A stretch of DNA of 64,000 nucleotides from positions 34,906,001-34,970,000 of the forward strand of contig OX419757.1 in NCBI GenBank assembly GCA_948567375.1, written 5' to 3'. This DNA comes from Lunularia cruciata (Eukaryota > Streptophyta > Marchantiopsida > Lunulariales > Lunulariaceae). A model generated the notes under the pieces. That model worked only from the letters and a program-made list of their open reading frames with translations. It made no database searches and was not told where the DNA came from. Shown one piece after another: positions 20,421-32,095 of this stretch; position 1 is the first letter of the stretch; each line of letters starts with the position of its first letter. The position numbers were made by a program, and so were the translations under genes.

Positions 20421-21643
20421 CCACTAATGTAACTCTAACCGAGATAACTACACTAGGGGAAGGGCAACCTGTAACCTGCCATCATAACACGCACTCTCAC
20501 GGTCTGCAGGTCATCACTTCCTGCCTCACCGGAGAGAAACAAAGATAGTCTGACTGGTCATCACTCCAGCCTCACCACCGAGAGCACACCAGAGCACCAA
20601 CGCTCAAAAGTCAGGGCACCTCACACAAACGTGGTGCACAAACTAGAAGTAGAGAATGGAGGGGATCCAATCATAAGAAATCTAAACAAAAATCCTCCAT
20701 CTCATAACACAACACGGGACTAACTCTTCCACCATTTAGCATTTGACATAAGAGCAGTTCGGATCTAAGTCCTAAGCTACTAGGATCACCAAGAATGGGA
20801 TCAAACTGCCTCTCCTAGCCAAAGCTACATGTGTATAGATAACAGTGGCATAGTCACTATGACAACAAGTGAGGGTGGACCAGTTGGCTAGGGCACCAAT
20901 CTAGGAACAAGAGATCTAGGGGTCAAACCCTGTTGCGCACAATCTAGCAGGAAAGGCAGATTTTGCCAACCAATGACCAAGATTTACTCTAAACTAGCTA
21001 GCCTCATGCCAGCAAGCTGGCTTTCTGGCCCTTCTAGGCCTTCATAGCCTCTCATAGCCCACAGCCCTATGCCTCAAAGCCTCGAAACGCCGAAATTCAG
21101 CCAAATGAGGCCTTTCTTGTTGCCACTTCGAACCTCCTCCAAAATTGGCAAAACTTCTCCAAATCTACGAAAGTCCTCCAAATCTGGCCAAATAGCAAAA
21201 ACTCCTCCAATTCTGGCCAAAATCTGACGTAAAATCTGATGTAAACCCTAAAGATGGCTGTCCGCCAAATCCCCCGCTAACTTTCCACTTGAGCCAAATT
21301 GACAAAACGGGTTTTTCCAAATCACAATTTCATGAGAAGAGCTTCCCAACTCCACCTTCAATTTGACTTTCTGAGCCCAACTCGCAGAAAATTGGTCCTG
21401 CCTTCACCTCATGAGCTCAAAATCACAACACTGCTTGAAAATTGCTCCTTCTTTGCTCAAAATTTGGCCAGTGCTTCCGCACACCATCTGCCTAACTGCC
21501 AAATTTGCATCAACGGAACGAGCTTCTGCACAGTAGGGAAACACAGAACTTGAATTGAGCTACCACGATCCACCGAGCTTGGAGATACCACCAACACTCA
21601 ACGTTCTTGCACCCGATTTCCCCCTGACTTCACTTCTCTGATG
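20421..21643 (-). other. E2 5-prime leader, no gene recognised
   Basis: About 1.2 kb between the 5-prime LTR and gag. It contains imprecise repeats of the type CTCCAAATCTGGCC near 21130-21220 but no long frame. I see no good primer site starting TGG next to the LTR, perhaps because the LTR end here is truncated. Confidence 0.5.
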
Positions 21644-22092
21644 TAATCAGATTGCTTACCACTCTCAACTCAACTCAACTCAAATCAGTACTTGATCTAT
21701 CACTCTATAAACTGCCAACAACTGGGTACTGATTACAGTCAAGCCACACACACTCAAGCATAAAGAATCCAGGTGATGCTCGCCGGCCTCTGTCCACCAT
21801 AGCTAGGAACTCGAAGGCTCAACATCAGAGAAGTGAGCTCTCTGGAGCTCACTTTGAAACTATACCCCCTGGACTTGAGCTAGCACTGAAACCCTAACAG
21901 TCCTGTTGACGGCACACTCGACGGTGCAAACGGTGCAAAGTGACGGTGGGCCCCACCGTGAAATTAGTACCTTGAACACAAAATCTAAATGTCGGAAAGT
22001 AGTCCCTGAGAAACTGCTAGAATAACTCTAACTACCATCACTGGAACTCCAGTGTCCAAGCATCTAGATGCGGAACTATAAATGGCGTGACA
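21644..22092 (-). repeat. E2 5-prime LTR, lacking the 107-bp terminal block
   Basis: Matches 4427-4874 over about 449 bp, ending GGCGTGACA at 22092. It stops at TAATCAG on its inner side, where the 3-prime copy continues into the 107-bp block. H1 resumes at 22093. Confidence 0.85.
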
Positions 22093-23149
22093 AGGAGAAA
22101 AGGGTGATTATTCAACAAGGAGTTTGTTCTAGAAGGAAGGCAAAATATGAAGTGGGATTGAGTAGGGTAAGAGTAGTGGAGAGTGGAAGTTTGAGGAGCA
22201 AAGAATCCACTCCCATAGGGCAATTGCGGCTGAGCAGATGAGTATCAAGAGAAGAAGAGGTGAAGAAGGAGACAAGTCCGCAAGTCGAGGTAACCTTGAA
22301 TGAAGGAGTGGAGTATTTGCGGGAGATTGTGTGCCCTTTGTTGGTAAAGTTGGAGCACAAGAAGGAGATAGAGCCAAAGTGTCCAGAGGTGAAGATTGTG
22401 TTGCAGGTCTAAGGAAGATTAGAGGAAGAGAACTCTGAATTGAAGAAGAGTGGAATCCGATATGAGGAGAAGAGAGAAGTACTACAAGTAGATGTAGTAG
22501 TACAAAATCAAGTGATTGAGAACTTGAAGAAGGAAGTGGGAAGTAGAGAGAGAATAATAGAGCAAAATGACATAGCAAGAGAAAGACAAATAGCAGAGAA
22601 TGAGATCTTGAACCAACAGTTTGCTGATTTGTGACTTGAGATTATTCATGCTATGGCAAGGGTAGCAAAGAAGGAGCAAGAGCTTGATAGGATGATGGAG
22701 AGTATGGAGGAGAAGAAGCAACTTTGGCAAAGGGAGTTGACAATGAGATATAGAGAAGAAGAAAGACTAAGAGAGTTACTTCGTAATCTAGAGGAGAAGA
22801 TTGTGCAAAAGGAGAAGGAGAAGGAGACAGTGAAAGCCAAGTTTGAGGCAAAATTGGCAATGTACAGAGAAGATTGGCTTGCAGATTGAGAACGTGAGAG
22901 AAGAATGAGACTTGAGCAATTGAAGGAGATTGTGACAAAGATGAACGCGATGCTGAGTACAGAAGCCAGCGTGCAAATTGAAGAGACAAAATTGCATGAG
23001 TTAAAGTTGTTGGTGCAGGGGACGAGGAGGAGAAATGCAAAGGATAAAGATTTGAATGCCTTCCTTATTAGTCTCAAAACTTGTGTAGATAAGAAGATAT
23101 TAGAAGTAGAAGATAATATCACAATTAGATTAGATTTAGTGAAGTTGGA
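22093..23149 (+). pseudogene. H1, part 2: X protein coiled-coil region
   Basis: Resumes H1 directly after E2. The frame encodes a basic segment, then a long heptad-rich coiled coil (LEEENSELKKSG, then KKQLWQRELTMRYREEERL, then LHELKLLVQGTRR), across 22440-23149. Stops occur at a few places, for example after QQFADL near 22634 and after EDWLAD near 22889. It is cut in mid-helix at 23149 by the short X LTR. The coiled coil suggests a self-associating structural protein, but no function can be assigned. Confidence 0.75.
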
Positions 23150-25040
23150 TGTGGTACCCACATTTTTCATTTTGGACGAGTTTAGAAGAAGAAATGCCTT
23201 GCTGAAACCAAATTGAAACCAAATGGAGAAGAAATGAGTGCAAACCCGAGGAAGTCAACTTCATGTAAGAGGAAGAATGGCTCGGTTTGGATCAGACCCA
23301 AAGAAGCTTACTTCGTGTCAGAGGAAGGAAAAACTCGGAGCAGACGTTAAGGAGGGCAGACGCCGAAGGAGAAATGGAAGTTGCAGGTCAGGATTCTTGC
23401 GGGGGCCATATCTGAGTGACAACAAGTCCAAAACAATCGTGTTATATCTCGTTGGAAGCGTCTCATTCAGAGCTTTCCATTGCCACCAAAATCGCAAAGT
23501 TTGAAGGTCTGTAGAAGAAGTTACAAGCATTTGAAGTTTCTGGAGTAGATGTACTTCGGGTCAAAGTGTCTTCGGGTCAATGTGACTTTATACTTCGTAC
23601 TTCGGGTTTACATGACTTCGGGTCTAAAGACTTCGCCTCAAGACTAAGATGACCGACTAAATCAGAGGAAGTCGGACCTCGGAGTGCAGTGAAGGCAACT
23701 TCGGGAGTTTTGCCTGAGGGATCAGAGGAAGTTAGAGTAAGGAAAGAAGATAGTTAGGATACCCATGACTTCAATTTCAGTTCTGATTGAAGATGGAATA
23801 TGAATTGAAGGAGAAGTAGCAGTAGTGAATAAACCCTGAAGTGCAAGATCAAATAGGAAGTGTCTTTGGGTTAGTAACATGAGTGATTAGGGGAAAGTGG
23901 GTTACAAATTGAAGGTGTAGATAGTGTACCCATGCTTTCAATTACAATTCTTGATGAGGATATAGTAGAATTAGCAAAAGAATTGATAATAATTAGACCC
24001 GAGGTAAGAGAGATAGGAGTGCAGGTGTCTTCGGATTTGACATTTGACACTTTAGAGAAGAGTGGGTCGGGAGATAGAGATTTAGAAGGTTTAACTATGA
24101 TAGGAATTTTATATCAGGAAAGAGAATTGCTAAATCTGGTAGAAGAAGTAGAAGATATGAAACCCGAGGAAAATGTAGTAGGAAGTAAGATTACTTTGGG
24201 TTCGGGTTTGAAAGCCGAGGAAGAAGTAGACATCGGATCGGATTAGTAACCAATTTGAGATTTGAAGAGACAGATATGAGAGGTTGCATTGTCATTTCGG
24301 ATCTGCAGGTTAGAACAGTTGATGTAGAAACGATATAGTTGTTAGAACTGTCGATTGCTTCACTATTTAAGAGTGGCATTCGCATGAAATTGTTATTCAG
24401 TGCTCATTATTTCTGAGAATAGATAAAGTGAAGTGCTGTGAAGCAGTGCTCGTCGCTTGAGCTTGATTCCGAGTATCAACTTTGTAATTGTGTTTGTGAG
24501 TGTTTGGAGAAATTTGAAGTGCAAGTCAGTGTGATTGTTGGATGTTGGATTCCACAGCCTTGATCTTCATTCTGTGTGTTTGATCTTGAGTGAATTGCAA
24601 TCGAAGCAATGCCTTGACAGATCTGAGAGGAATTGTAGTGTTGGTAGTATTCTGCATTTGTGAGTGCAATGCAAAGTTGATGTGAAGCAATTTCAATCGA
24701 GGAAGTTGTGCCTTCAGTGGAGGGGTAGAACACAATTCTGAGGCGAAGTCATTTTGCAGTGAAGTGCCATTTTCGGGAGAGCCTGAATCATCACAATCAA
24801 GATTGTTTGGAAAGATTTGATGGAGTTGTGATTATGGAGTGTTAATTTGTGACAAGATTGCGAGTCAGTGCTTGTTACTCTCTTCTGGGTGTGGTTTCTA
24901 CCTGAGAGACTAAAGAAGAACTCAAGAAGAACTGAAATTGTTACTTTGCTTTGTATTTGGACATTTCTCACTCGTATCTCTGCGGGAACAAACTTTACTT
25001 ACCTGATTACCGCAAAAGTGATATTTGCCGGGTTGTCACA
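23150..25040 (+). repeat. Short X LTR, solo, inserted in H1
   Basis: 1891 bp, start TGTGGTACCCACA, end GGGTTGTCACA. Target duplication is TTGGA (23145-23149) against CTGGA (25041-25045), one transition apart. H1 resumes in sense after it. The first 700 bases are unlike those of the long X units, while the last 1.1 kb is shared with them. A TATTTAAG box lies near 24363. No gag-pol is attached, so it is a solo LTR. Confidence 0.85.
23932..24246 (+). pseudogene. C-terminal piece of the X protein in a short LTR
   Basis: An open piece of about 104 codons that aligns with the end of the long X gene: VQVSSDL, LEKSGSGDRDLEGL, then GLKAEEEVDIG before the stop. The N-terminal domain and most of the coiled coil are absent, so short LTRs carry only the tail of the gene. 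It has a usable start codon but nothing shows that it is expressed. Confidence 0.5.
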
Positions 25041-25045
25041 CTGGA

Positions 25046-26100
25046 GATAGATAAACTTTGGAAGGATCTGAGAGCGAAACCCAAAGTAGATGACATAGGA
25101 GTGCAGGTATCTTTGGAGTTACCAATGGAGATTATAGAGAAGAGTGGGTTGGGAGATAGAGATTTAGAAGGATTACTTGTGATAGGAATTGTAGATTAGG
25201 AAGGAGAAGTGTTAGAATTGGTAAAGGAATAAGGAGTTGTGAAACACGAGGATAGAGTAGTAAGTGAAGTTACTTTGGGATTGGAAGCCAAGAAAGAAGT
25301 AGACATTGGATTGGAGTAGTAACAGTTTTTAGATTTGAATAGGCAGATATGAAGAGGTGGTTTTTCATTTCAGATCTGTAGGTTAAAAGGGTTGTTAGGA
25401 AACAATATAGTAGTAAGAATTGTCATTTGCTTCACTATTTAAAGGTGGCATTTGTAGTCATATGTTGTTTAGTGCTCATAATTTCTGAGAAGAGATGAAG
25501 CAAAGTGTTATGAAGTAGTACTCATTGTTTGAGCTTGATTCCAAGTATCAACTTTGTGATTGTGTTTGTGAGTGTTAGGAGAATTTCAAAGTGCAAGTCA
25601 GTGTGTTTGTTGGATGATGGATTCCACAACCTTGATCTTCATTATGTGTTTAATCTGGAGTGAAGTGCAATCGGAGCAATGCCTTGACATACCTAAGAGG
25701 AATTGTAGTGTTGGTAGTATTCTACATTTGTGAGTGCAGTGTTCGGTTGATGTAAAGCAATTTTGATTGAGGAAGTTGTGCCTTCAGTGGAGGGGTAGAA
25801 CACAATTCCGAGGCAAAGTTGTTTTGCAATGAAGTGTCATTTTTGGGAGAGCCTAAATCATCACAATCAAGATTGTTTGGAAAGATTTGATGGAGTTGTG
25901 ATAAAGTGTGACAAATTTTTGTGACAAGACAACGAGACTTCTTGTTACTCTCTTTTGGATGTAGTTGCTACTTGAGAGATTAAAGACAAAATCAAGAAGG
26001 ACTACAAAGACTTTGTATTTAGACATTTTTGAATCATATCTCTACGGGAACAAACTTTACTTACTTGATTACCGCAAAAGTAATATTTGCCGGGTTAACA
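25046..26100 (+). repeat. H1, part 3: gene end and noncoding 3-prime region
   Basis: Continues the H1 frame (DKLWKDLRAKPKVDDIGV) to its stop near 25320, then the conserved X noncoding region including TATTTAAAG near 25440. It ends GCCGGGTTAACA at 26100. The normal ending is changed because the next X copy inserted within the last bases of this one; H1-flanking sequence resumes at 33649. Confidence 0.75.
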
Positions 26101-26510
26101 CTGTGGTACCTACATTTTATTTACTTTTCTCTATTTGAAGAAGAAGTGTGCAGAGAAGTCAAATTACGCCTGTATGGCCAAAGGAGGCAGCAAAAAGTGT
26201 CCTCAAGATGGAAGCCGAGGTAACATGACTTTGGGTCATAACGTAAGGTACTCGTAATTGCCCTGTCAGCATACAACCCAAGTAAGGAGTCTTTGTCTTG
26301 GGGGTGCTCAACCCAAGGCGAGGACAATGTAACAACTTTCCTTTGGGGCGAGACATTCAAGAAGTGATCATTCAAAAATGGCGGTCATATGCATGAAGGA
26401 CACTTGACAGTGACAAGAGCATGCAAGAGGTGTTATTTCTCAATAGAAACTCAAATTGAAGAAGGACAGAGAAGGTGCAACTCTATAAAAATTAGGCTAA
26501 AGATGAAGCA

Positions 26511-29092
26511 ATGACAAGTCATTTTCCATCACCGTTAAGAAGTCATCTTGCAAGAGATCGTGGGAAGGGAAGTAGAGTCAAAGATGCACTGGTGTGTCGA
26601 GAGGAAATCAAGAGAGTTAATCCAGGAATCAGTAGGCAGAATAGTCCCAGCCCATACTGGAAGAGAGAAAGATGGGAGGTGGGAAGAAGAATTCCAAATT
26701 TGCAATGAGAAATCATGCAACTCGGAGGTTAGATGTGATCACAAGAATTGAAGTCTTGAGCAGGCTTTGGATCACATTCTTGGCATAGAACTAGAATGTT
26801 AGTTTTCTAGGGTTCATGACTGAGATCATTGAGAGTAAGTGTCTTGATGGCCCTAAGGAAGAAGGGAAGAGAGGAAATCCAGCACGATGGATATAGTCAG
26901 ATTGGAGGTTAGTACTCTGGAGAGAAGTAGGCGTAGAGCATGGTGCCATATTCTTGGGGAAGGGGGAAGGAGCCGAAGACACCCAAGAAGTGAGAGATGC
27001 CTTCTCTTCCAAGTGCACAAAGAATGGTTACAAAGTAGAGAGCTACAAGGATCCTATCAAGAGAGGGATCATGAGTGCTCTAATGGCAATCTTGAAGCCA
27101 GAGAGAACAACTTATGTGATGAAGCACCAAGCGTTGTTCTTCCATAAGATGTTTGCAGGAGAGCCAATTAATTGTGCAAAGTGTTTTCATGGGAGGACAA
27201 GATAGATGGTGTAGAATTTGTGCCTCCACATTACATTGTGCCGTTTGCAGCCCATTTCTATCTAGGGCTGAACTTGCTCAATGCAGCGGAGCATAAGAAG
27301 ATGGTATCGCATTTCCATCCCAACTTAAGAAGAGATGTCAATGCAGAGGAGCAGCAATACATTCTTCAGATCAAGAGTAATGATGAGTACTATGTGTAGA
27401 CAAGGCAGAGTGTGTAGTTGGAAGTGAGCACTCCAAAGTTGAAGAAGAGAAGTCAACAAGGAGAAGAAGAAGTAGAGAAAGTGAGACCTTGGAAGGCTAG
27501 AAGGGTAAACCCAAGGACAGAACTGGTGGTAATCACGTCATCAAAAGAAGAATCAAAAGGAGAAGCCGAGTGCAAGTGTGAAGATTCAAAGAGGGAGGAA
27601 GAACCCAAGTTCACACTGCAGAGTGGAGACATGAGTAGTGACATCAACAACGGAGTGGAGATGAAATTGGTACCCAAAGAGGAGGAAGCCAAGATGGAGC
27701 CAGAGGAGAAAGGTAACTCGAAATTGGAAGACGAAGTTCTAGAGCAAGAGGAGAAAAGAGTTACAATTCAAAGGGGAATTTTTTCTAGACAAAAGTCGAA
27801 GTGTGAGCGGGGCCAAGTAAGGTAAGAGAAGAGGAGGAAGTTTGGGGAGTGAAGAATCCATTCCTATAAGGTGACTGCGGCTTAGAAGTCGAGTGTCGAG
27901 TGAGGAAGAGGTGAAGAAGGAGACAAGTTTGCAAGCAAAGGTAACTCCAAGTGAAGGAGTAGAGTATATGTGGGAGGTGGTGTGCCCGTTGTTTGTGAAG
28001 TTAGAGCACAAGAAGGAGGAGAGGAAGTCAAAGTATCTAGAGGTGAAGATTATATTGCAGGTGTTAGCTTGATTAGAAGAAGAAAACTCGGAATTAAAGA
28101 AGAGTATAGTCCAAGGTGAGGAGGAAAGGGAAGTGCTACAAGTAGATGCAATAGTACAAAATCAAGTGATCAAGAATTTGAAGAGAGAAGCAAGGAATAG
28201 AGAGGAACTCATAGAATAGAGTGACATAGCGAGGGAAAGACAAGTAGCTGAGTATGAAATCTTGAAGCAGCAGTTTGCTGATTTGAGATTAGAAATTATT
28301 CATGCTATGGCAAGAGAAGCAGAGAAAGAGCAAGAGCTCGATAGAGTGATGGAGAGTGTAGAAGAGAAGAAGCAGCTCTGGCAAAGAGAGTTGACAGTGA
28401 GATATAGAGAGGAAGAAAGGTTGAGAGAGTTACTTCGCAATCAAGAGGAGAAGATTGTGCAGAAGGAAAAGGAGAAGGAAACTGTGAAAGCCGAGTTAGA
28501 GGTGGAATTGGTAATGTACAGAGCAGATTGGCTTGCAGATCTAGAACAAGAGAGGAAAATGAGATTGGAGCCATTAAAGGAGATTGTGGTCAAGATGAAT
28601 GTGATGCTGAGTACAAAAGCCAGCGTGCAAATTGAAGAAACAAGACTGCATGAGTTGAAGTTGTTGGTGCAGGAGACAAGGAGGAGAAATGCAAAGGATA
28701 AAGACTTGAATGCCTTACTCATCAGTCTAAGAACTCGTGTAGATAGAAAGATATTGGAAGTAGAAGAGAATATCACGATTAGATTAGACTTAGTGAAATT
28801 AGAGAAAGATAAACTTCGGAAGGATGTAAGAGCAAAACCCAAAGTAGATGACATAGGAGTGTAGATGTCTTTGGAGTTACCATCAGAGATGTTAGAGAAG
28901 AGTGGGTCGAGAGATGAATGTTTAGAAGAGTTACCCACTAGTGGAATTGCAGATCAGGAAAGAGAATTGTTAGAATTGATAAAGGAATAAGTAGTTGTAA
29001 AACACTAAAATAGAGTAATAGTGAGTGAAGTTACTTCGGGATCGGGTTTGAAAGCCGAGGAAGAAGTAGACATCGGATCGGAGTAGTAACAG
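26511..29092 (+). pseudogene. X protein gene in copy X-2
   Basis: ATG at 26511 (MTSHFPSP), 26 bases after a TATAAAA box near 26486. A second, internal start equivalent to MGGGKKNS is near 26670. Pieces in order: start region 26511-26708, N-terminal domain pieces 26954-27399 (SSKCTKNGYKVESYKDP, then AHFYLGLNLL), linker 27418-27825, and coiled coil 28262-28864, the longest open piece, followed by the tail. Frameshifts separate the pieces. The parts and their order match 29539-32095. Confidence 0.7.
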
Positions 29093-29511
29093 ATATGAGA
29101 TTTGAAGCGGCAGATATGAAGAGGTTGTGGTGCCCACATTTTTTGTTTTTTCAAAATAAAGGAGAAGAAGTGTATAGAGAAGTCGGATTGCGCCTGTTTG
29201 GCCGAAGAAGACGAAGAAAACTGTCTTCAGGGTGAAACCCAAAGTAAAGTGACTTCAGGTCATAAGGCAAAGTACTCCAAAATGCCGTCTCAGCATACAA
29301 TACGAAGTAAATTGTCTTTGGCTCGGGGGGGAACTCAACCCGAGGCAAAGACAGTCTAACAACCTTTCGTCGGGGCGAGAAATTCAAGAAGGCGCCGTTT
29401 CAAAATTGGCGGCTCATATGTGCAAAGGTGGGGCAACAGTGACAGGTGCATGCCGGAGGTGTGATTTCTCGGTAGAAACTCAAAGTGACGGAAGACGAAG
29501 AAGTGCAACTC

Positions 29512-29518
29512 TATAAAA
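29512..29518 (+). promoter_or_regulatory. TATA box in front of the LTR-encoded X gene
   Basis: TATAAAA, 21 bases before the ATG at 29539. Equivalent boxes precede the gene at about 26486, 34452 (TATAAGA) and 61841 (TATAAAA). Given a normal TATA-to-start distance of about 30 bases, transcripts might begin near or past 29539, making the conserved internal ATG at 29678 the more likely start. It is separate from the TACTTAAG box near the LTR end. Confidence 0.5.
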
Positions 29519-29538
29519 ATCGAAATTGCAACGACAAA

Positions 29539-32095
29539 ATGTCGAGCAATTTTCCTTTGCCGTTGAGGAGTCGTCTTGCAGGTGATCGGGGAAAGGGACA
29601 TAGAGTTGGACTCGTGTTAGTGCGTAAGGGAGAAGTCAAGAGAGAGAAATCAAGAGACCGAAAGAAAGTAGAAGAGATGGGAGGAGGGAAGAAGAACTCC
29701 AAATTTGCAGTGAGAAATCATGCAATTTTGAGATTAGATGTAGTAGCGAGGATCGAAGTCTTGAGCCGACTTCGGATCACCTTTCTGGCATGGAATTGGA
29801 ACGTAAGTTTTCCAGGATTCATGACAGAAATCATCGAGAGTAAATGTCTTGATGGTCCTGAGGAAGAAGAGAAGAGAGGAAATCCGGCTTGCTGGACAGA
29901 GTCGGATTGGAGACTCGTACTTGGGAAGGAGGCAAGCTCGGAGCAGGGAGCCACGTTCTTGGGGAAAGGAGAGATAGCTCAAGAAACGCAGGAGGTGAGA
30001 GAAGCCTTCTCGTCGAAGAGGACGAAGAATGGGTATAAAGTTGAGAGTTATAAGGACCCAGTGAGGAGGGGAATTGTGAGTGCACTAATGGCCCTCCTGA
30101 AGCCGGAGAGAACTACCTATGTGATGAAACACCAAGCGGTGTTCTTTCACAAGTTATTTGCAGGAGAACCAATAAATTGGGCAAGGTGCTTTCACGGAAG
30201 AACGAGGCAAATGGTGTGGAATCTACAAGATAAGTCGCCTCCACACTACATCGTACCATTTGCAGCCCACTTTTACCTCGGGTTAAATCTGCTCAATGTG
30301 GCTGAGCGTAATCGAATGGTGTCTCATTTCCATCTTGATTTGAGAAGAGAAGTCGACGCGGAGGAGCAGCAATACATTCTCCACAGAGCATAGACGATTA
30401 CTACGCAAAGACAGGGAAGAACATGGAGGTCGTTGAAAGTACCCTGACGAAGAAGAGAACTTGGCAAGCAGACGCCGAAGAAAACAAGAAACCTTGGAAG
30501 ATGCAGAAAAATAACCCGAGGCGAGGAATGGTGGTGATTGAGTCGGAAGATGATGACTCAGAAGGCAAAGCCGAGCTCAAGATAGAGGACTCGGAACGTG
30601 AGGAGCAACCTGAGCTGACACTGCAAAGCGGAGATACAAGCAGTGACAGTGAAGACGGTGGAGAAATGACCTCGGCACCAGCGGCTGAAGAATACGAAGA
30701 AGAAATTCAAGCCAAAGACAATGCGGCGTGGAAGACGAAGTACCGGTGCTCGAGGAGAAGAAGATCGCAGTACAGCAAGGAATTCGCTCGAGACGTAAGG
30801 CAAAGTGTGAAGCGGGGCCGAGTAGAGTGAAGGAAGAGGTAGAAGGAAGCTCAGGCAGTGAGGCATCAATTCCGATATGAAGACTTCAGAGAAGAAGGCA
30901 AGTATTGGGAGAACATGAAGAAAGAAGAGAGACTACTCCGCGGGAGGACGAAGGTATCAGTACTGGAGTAGATTACCTGCAGATGGTAGTATGCCCGCTG
31001 TTGGTGAAGTTGGAGAAGAAGAAGAAGGAGATGCAGTCGACTTGTCCAGAGGTAAAGACTGTATTGCAGGTGGTATCGAGATTAGAAGAAGAAAACTCAG
31101 AGTTGAAGAAGAGTATAACCCAAGGTGAGAAGGAGAGGGAAATACTGCAAGCGGAAGCATTGGAGAGAAGTCAGGTAATCAAAGACCTGAAGAGAGAAGT
31201 GAGCTATCGAGAGGATCTTGCGAGGAAGAGTGACGTGGTAAGGGAGAGACAAGTAGCTGAATTTGAAATCTTGAAGTAGCAGTTTGCTGATTCAAGAGTA
31301 GAGCTCATCCATGCTATGGCGAGGGTAGCATCGAAGGATCAAGAGCTCGATCGAGTGATGGAGAGTATGGAGGAGAAGAAGCAACTCTGGCAGCGAGAGT
31401 TGGCTGCGAGATATGGAGAAGAAGAGAGATTACGAGACTTACTTTGTAATCAGGAAGAGAAGGTTGCACAGAAGGAGAAAGAGAAGGACGCGGTGAAGGC
31501 CGAATTCAAAGAAGAATTGGCGGTGTACAGAGAGGAATGGCTTGCAGATCGGGAACGAGAAAGGAAGACAAGATTAGAGCCATTGTAGGAGATAGTCCTT
31601 AGGGTAAACACGATGTTAAGTATAGAGACCAGCGTTCAAATTGAAGAAGCGCGTCTGCACGAGTTGAAGCTGTTGGTGCAGGAGACGAGGCAAAGACAAG
31701 CGAAAGATACAGATTTGAATGCCTTGTTGATTAAATTGAGAACTCGTGTAGATAGGAAGATCTTAGAAGTAGAAGACAATATCACGATTAGATTAGACTT
31801 AGTAAGTATAGAGTTAGAAAAGCTTCGGCAGGATGTTAAAGCAAAACCCAAAGTAGATAACATCGGGATCCAAATGTCTTCGGAGTTGCCCTCCGCGACT
31901 GTAGAGAAGAGTGGGTCGAAGGATGAGGAGTTAGATAGATTACCCGCTAGTGCAATTTCAGATCAGGAAAGAGAATTGTTGGATCTGGTAGAAGATGTAG
32001 GAGATGTGAAACCCGAGGACAAAGTAGTAGGAAGTAAGATTACTTTGAGTTCAGGGTTGAAAGCCGAGGAAGAAGTAGACATTGGATTGGATTAG
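29539..32095 (+). pseudogene. X protein gene: conserved N-terminal domain, acidic linker, coiled coil
   Basis: The most complete copy. The first 285 codons (29539-30393) are open: a basic start, then WTESDWRLVLGKE, HQAVFFHKLFAGEPINW and PPHYIVPFAAHFYLGLNLL, ending RREVDAEEQQY. A frameshift near 30390 leads to a Lys/Glu-rich acidic linker, a second near 30730 to a basic stretch. A coiled coil follows from about 30990 to 31850 (RLEEENSELKKSI, KKQLWQRELAARYGEEERL), then an acidic tail ending DIGLD. In-frame stops (a TGA near 30880, TAGs near 31277 and 31586) mostly replace Arg or Gln codons. The ancestral protein would have about 850 residues. The N-terminal domain resembles nothing I can name with confidence; a distant link to plant transposon-associated domains is only a guess. 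Confidence 0.75.

Larger units (their letters stand above)
4321..22092 (-). mobile_element. E2: decayed Ty3 retrotransposon encoding a DNMT3-like methyltransferase and a PHD finger
   Basis: The minus-strand order is 5-prime LTR (21644-22092), leader, gag with two zinc knuckles, aspartic protease, cytosine-5 methyltransferase, reverse transcriptase, RNase H, integrase, PHD finger, then the 3-prime LTR (4427-4874). Element E1 sits inside the end of the methyltransferase. The flanks rejoin a continuous H1 sequence, so the whole block is one insertion. The expected 5-bp duplication is not clean (GGGGA at 4316-4320 against AGGAG at 22093-22097), consistent with age. Most in-frame stops look like C-to-T changes (CAG to TAG). 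I know of methyltransferase-carrying retrotransposons only from charophyte algae and dinoflagellates. Confidence 0.85.
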
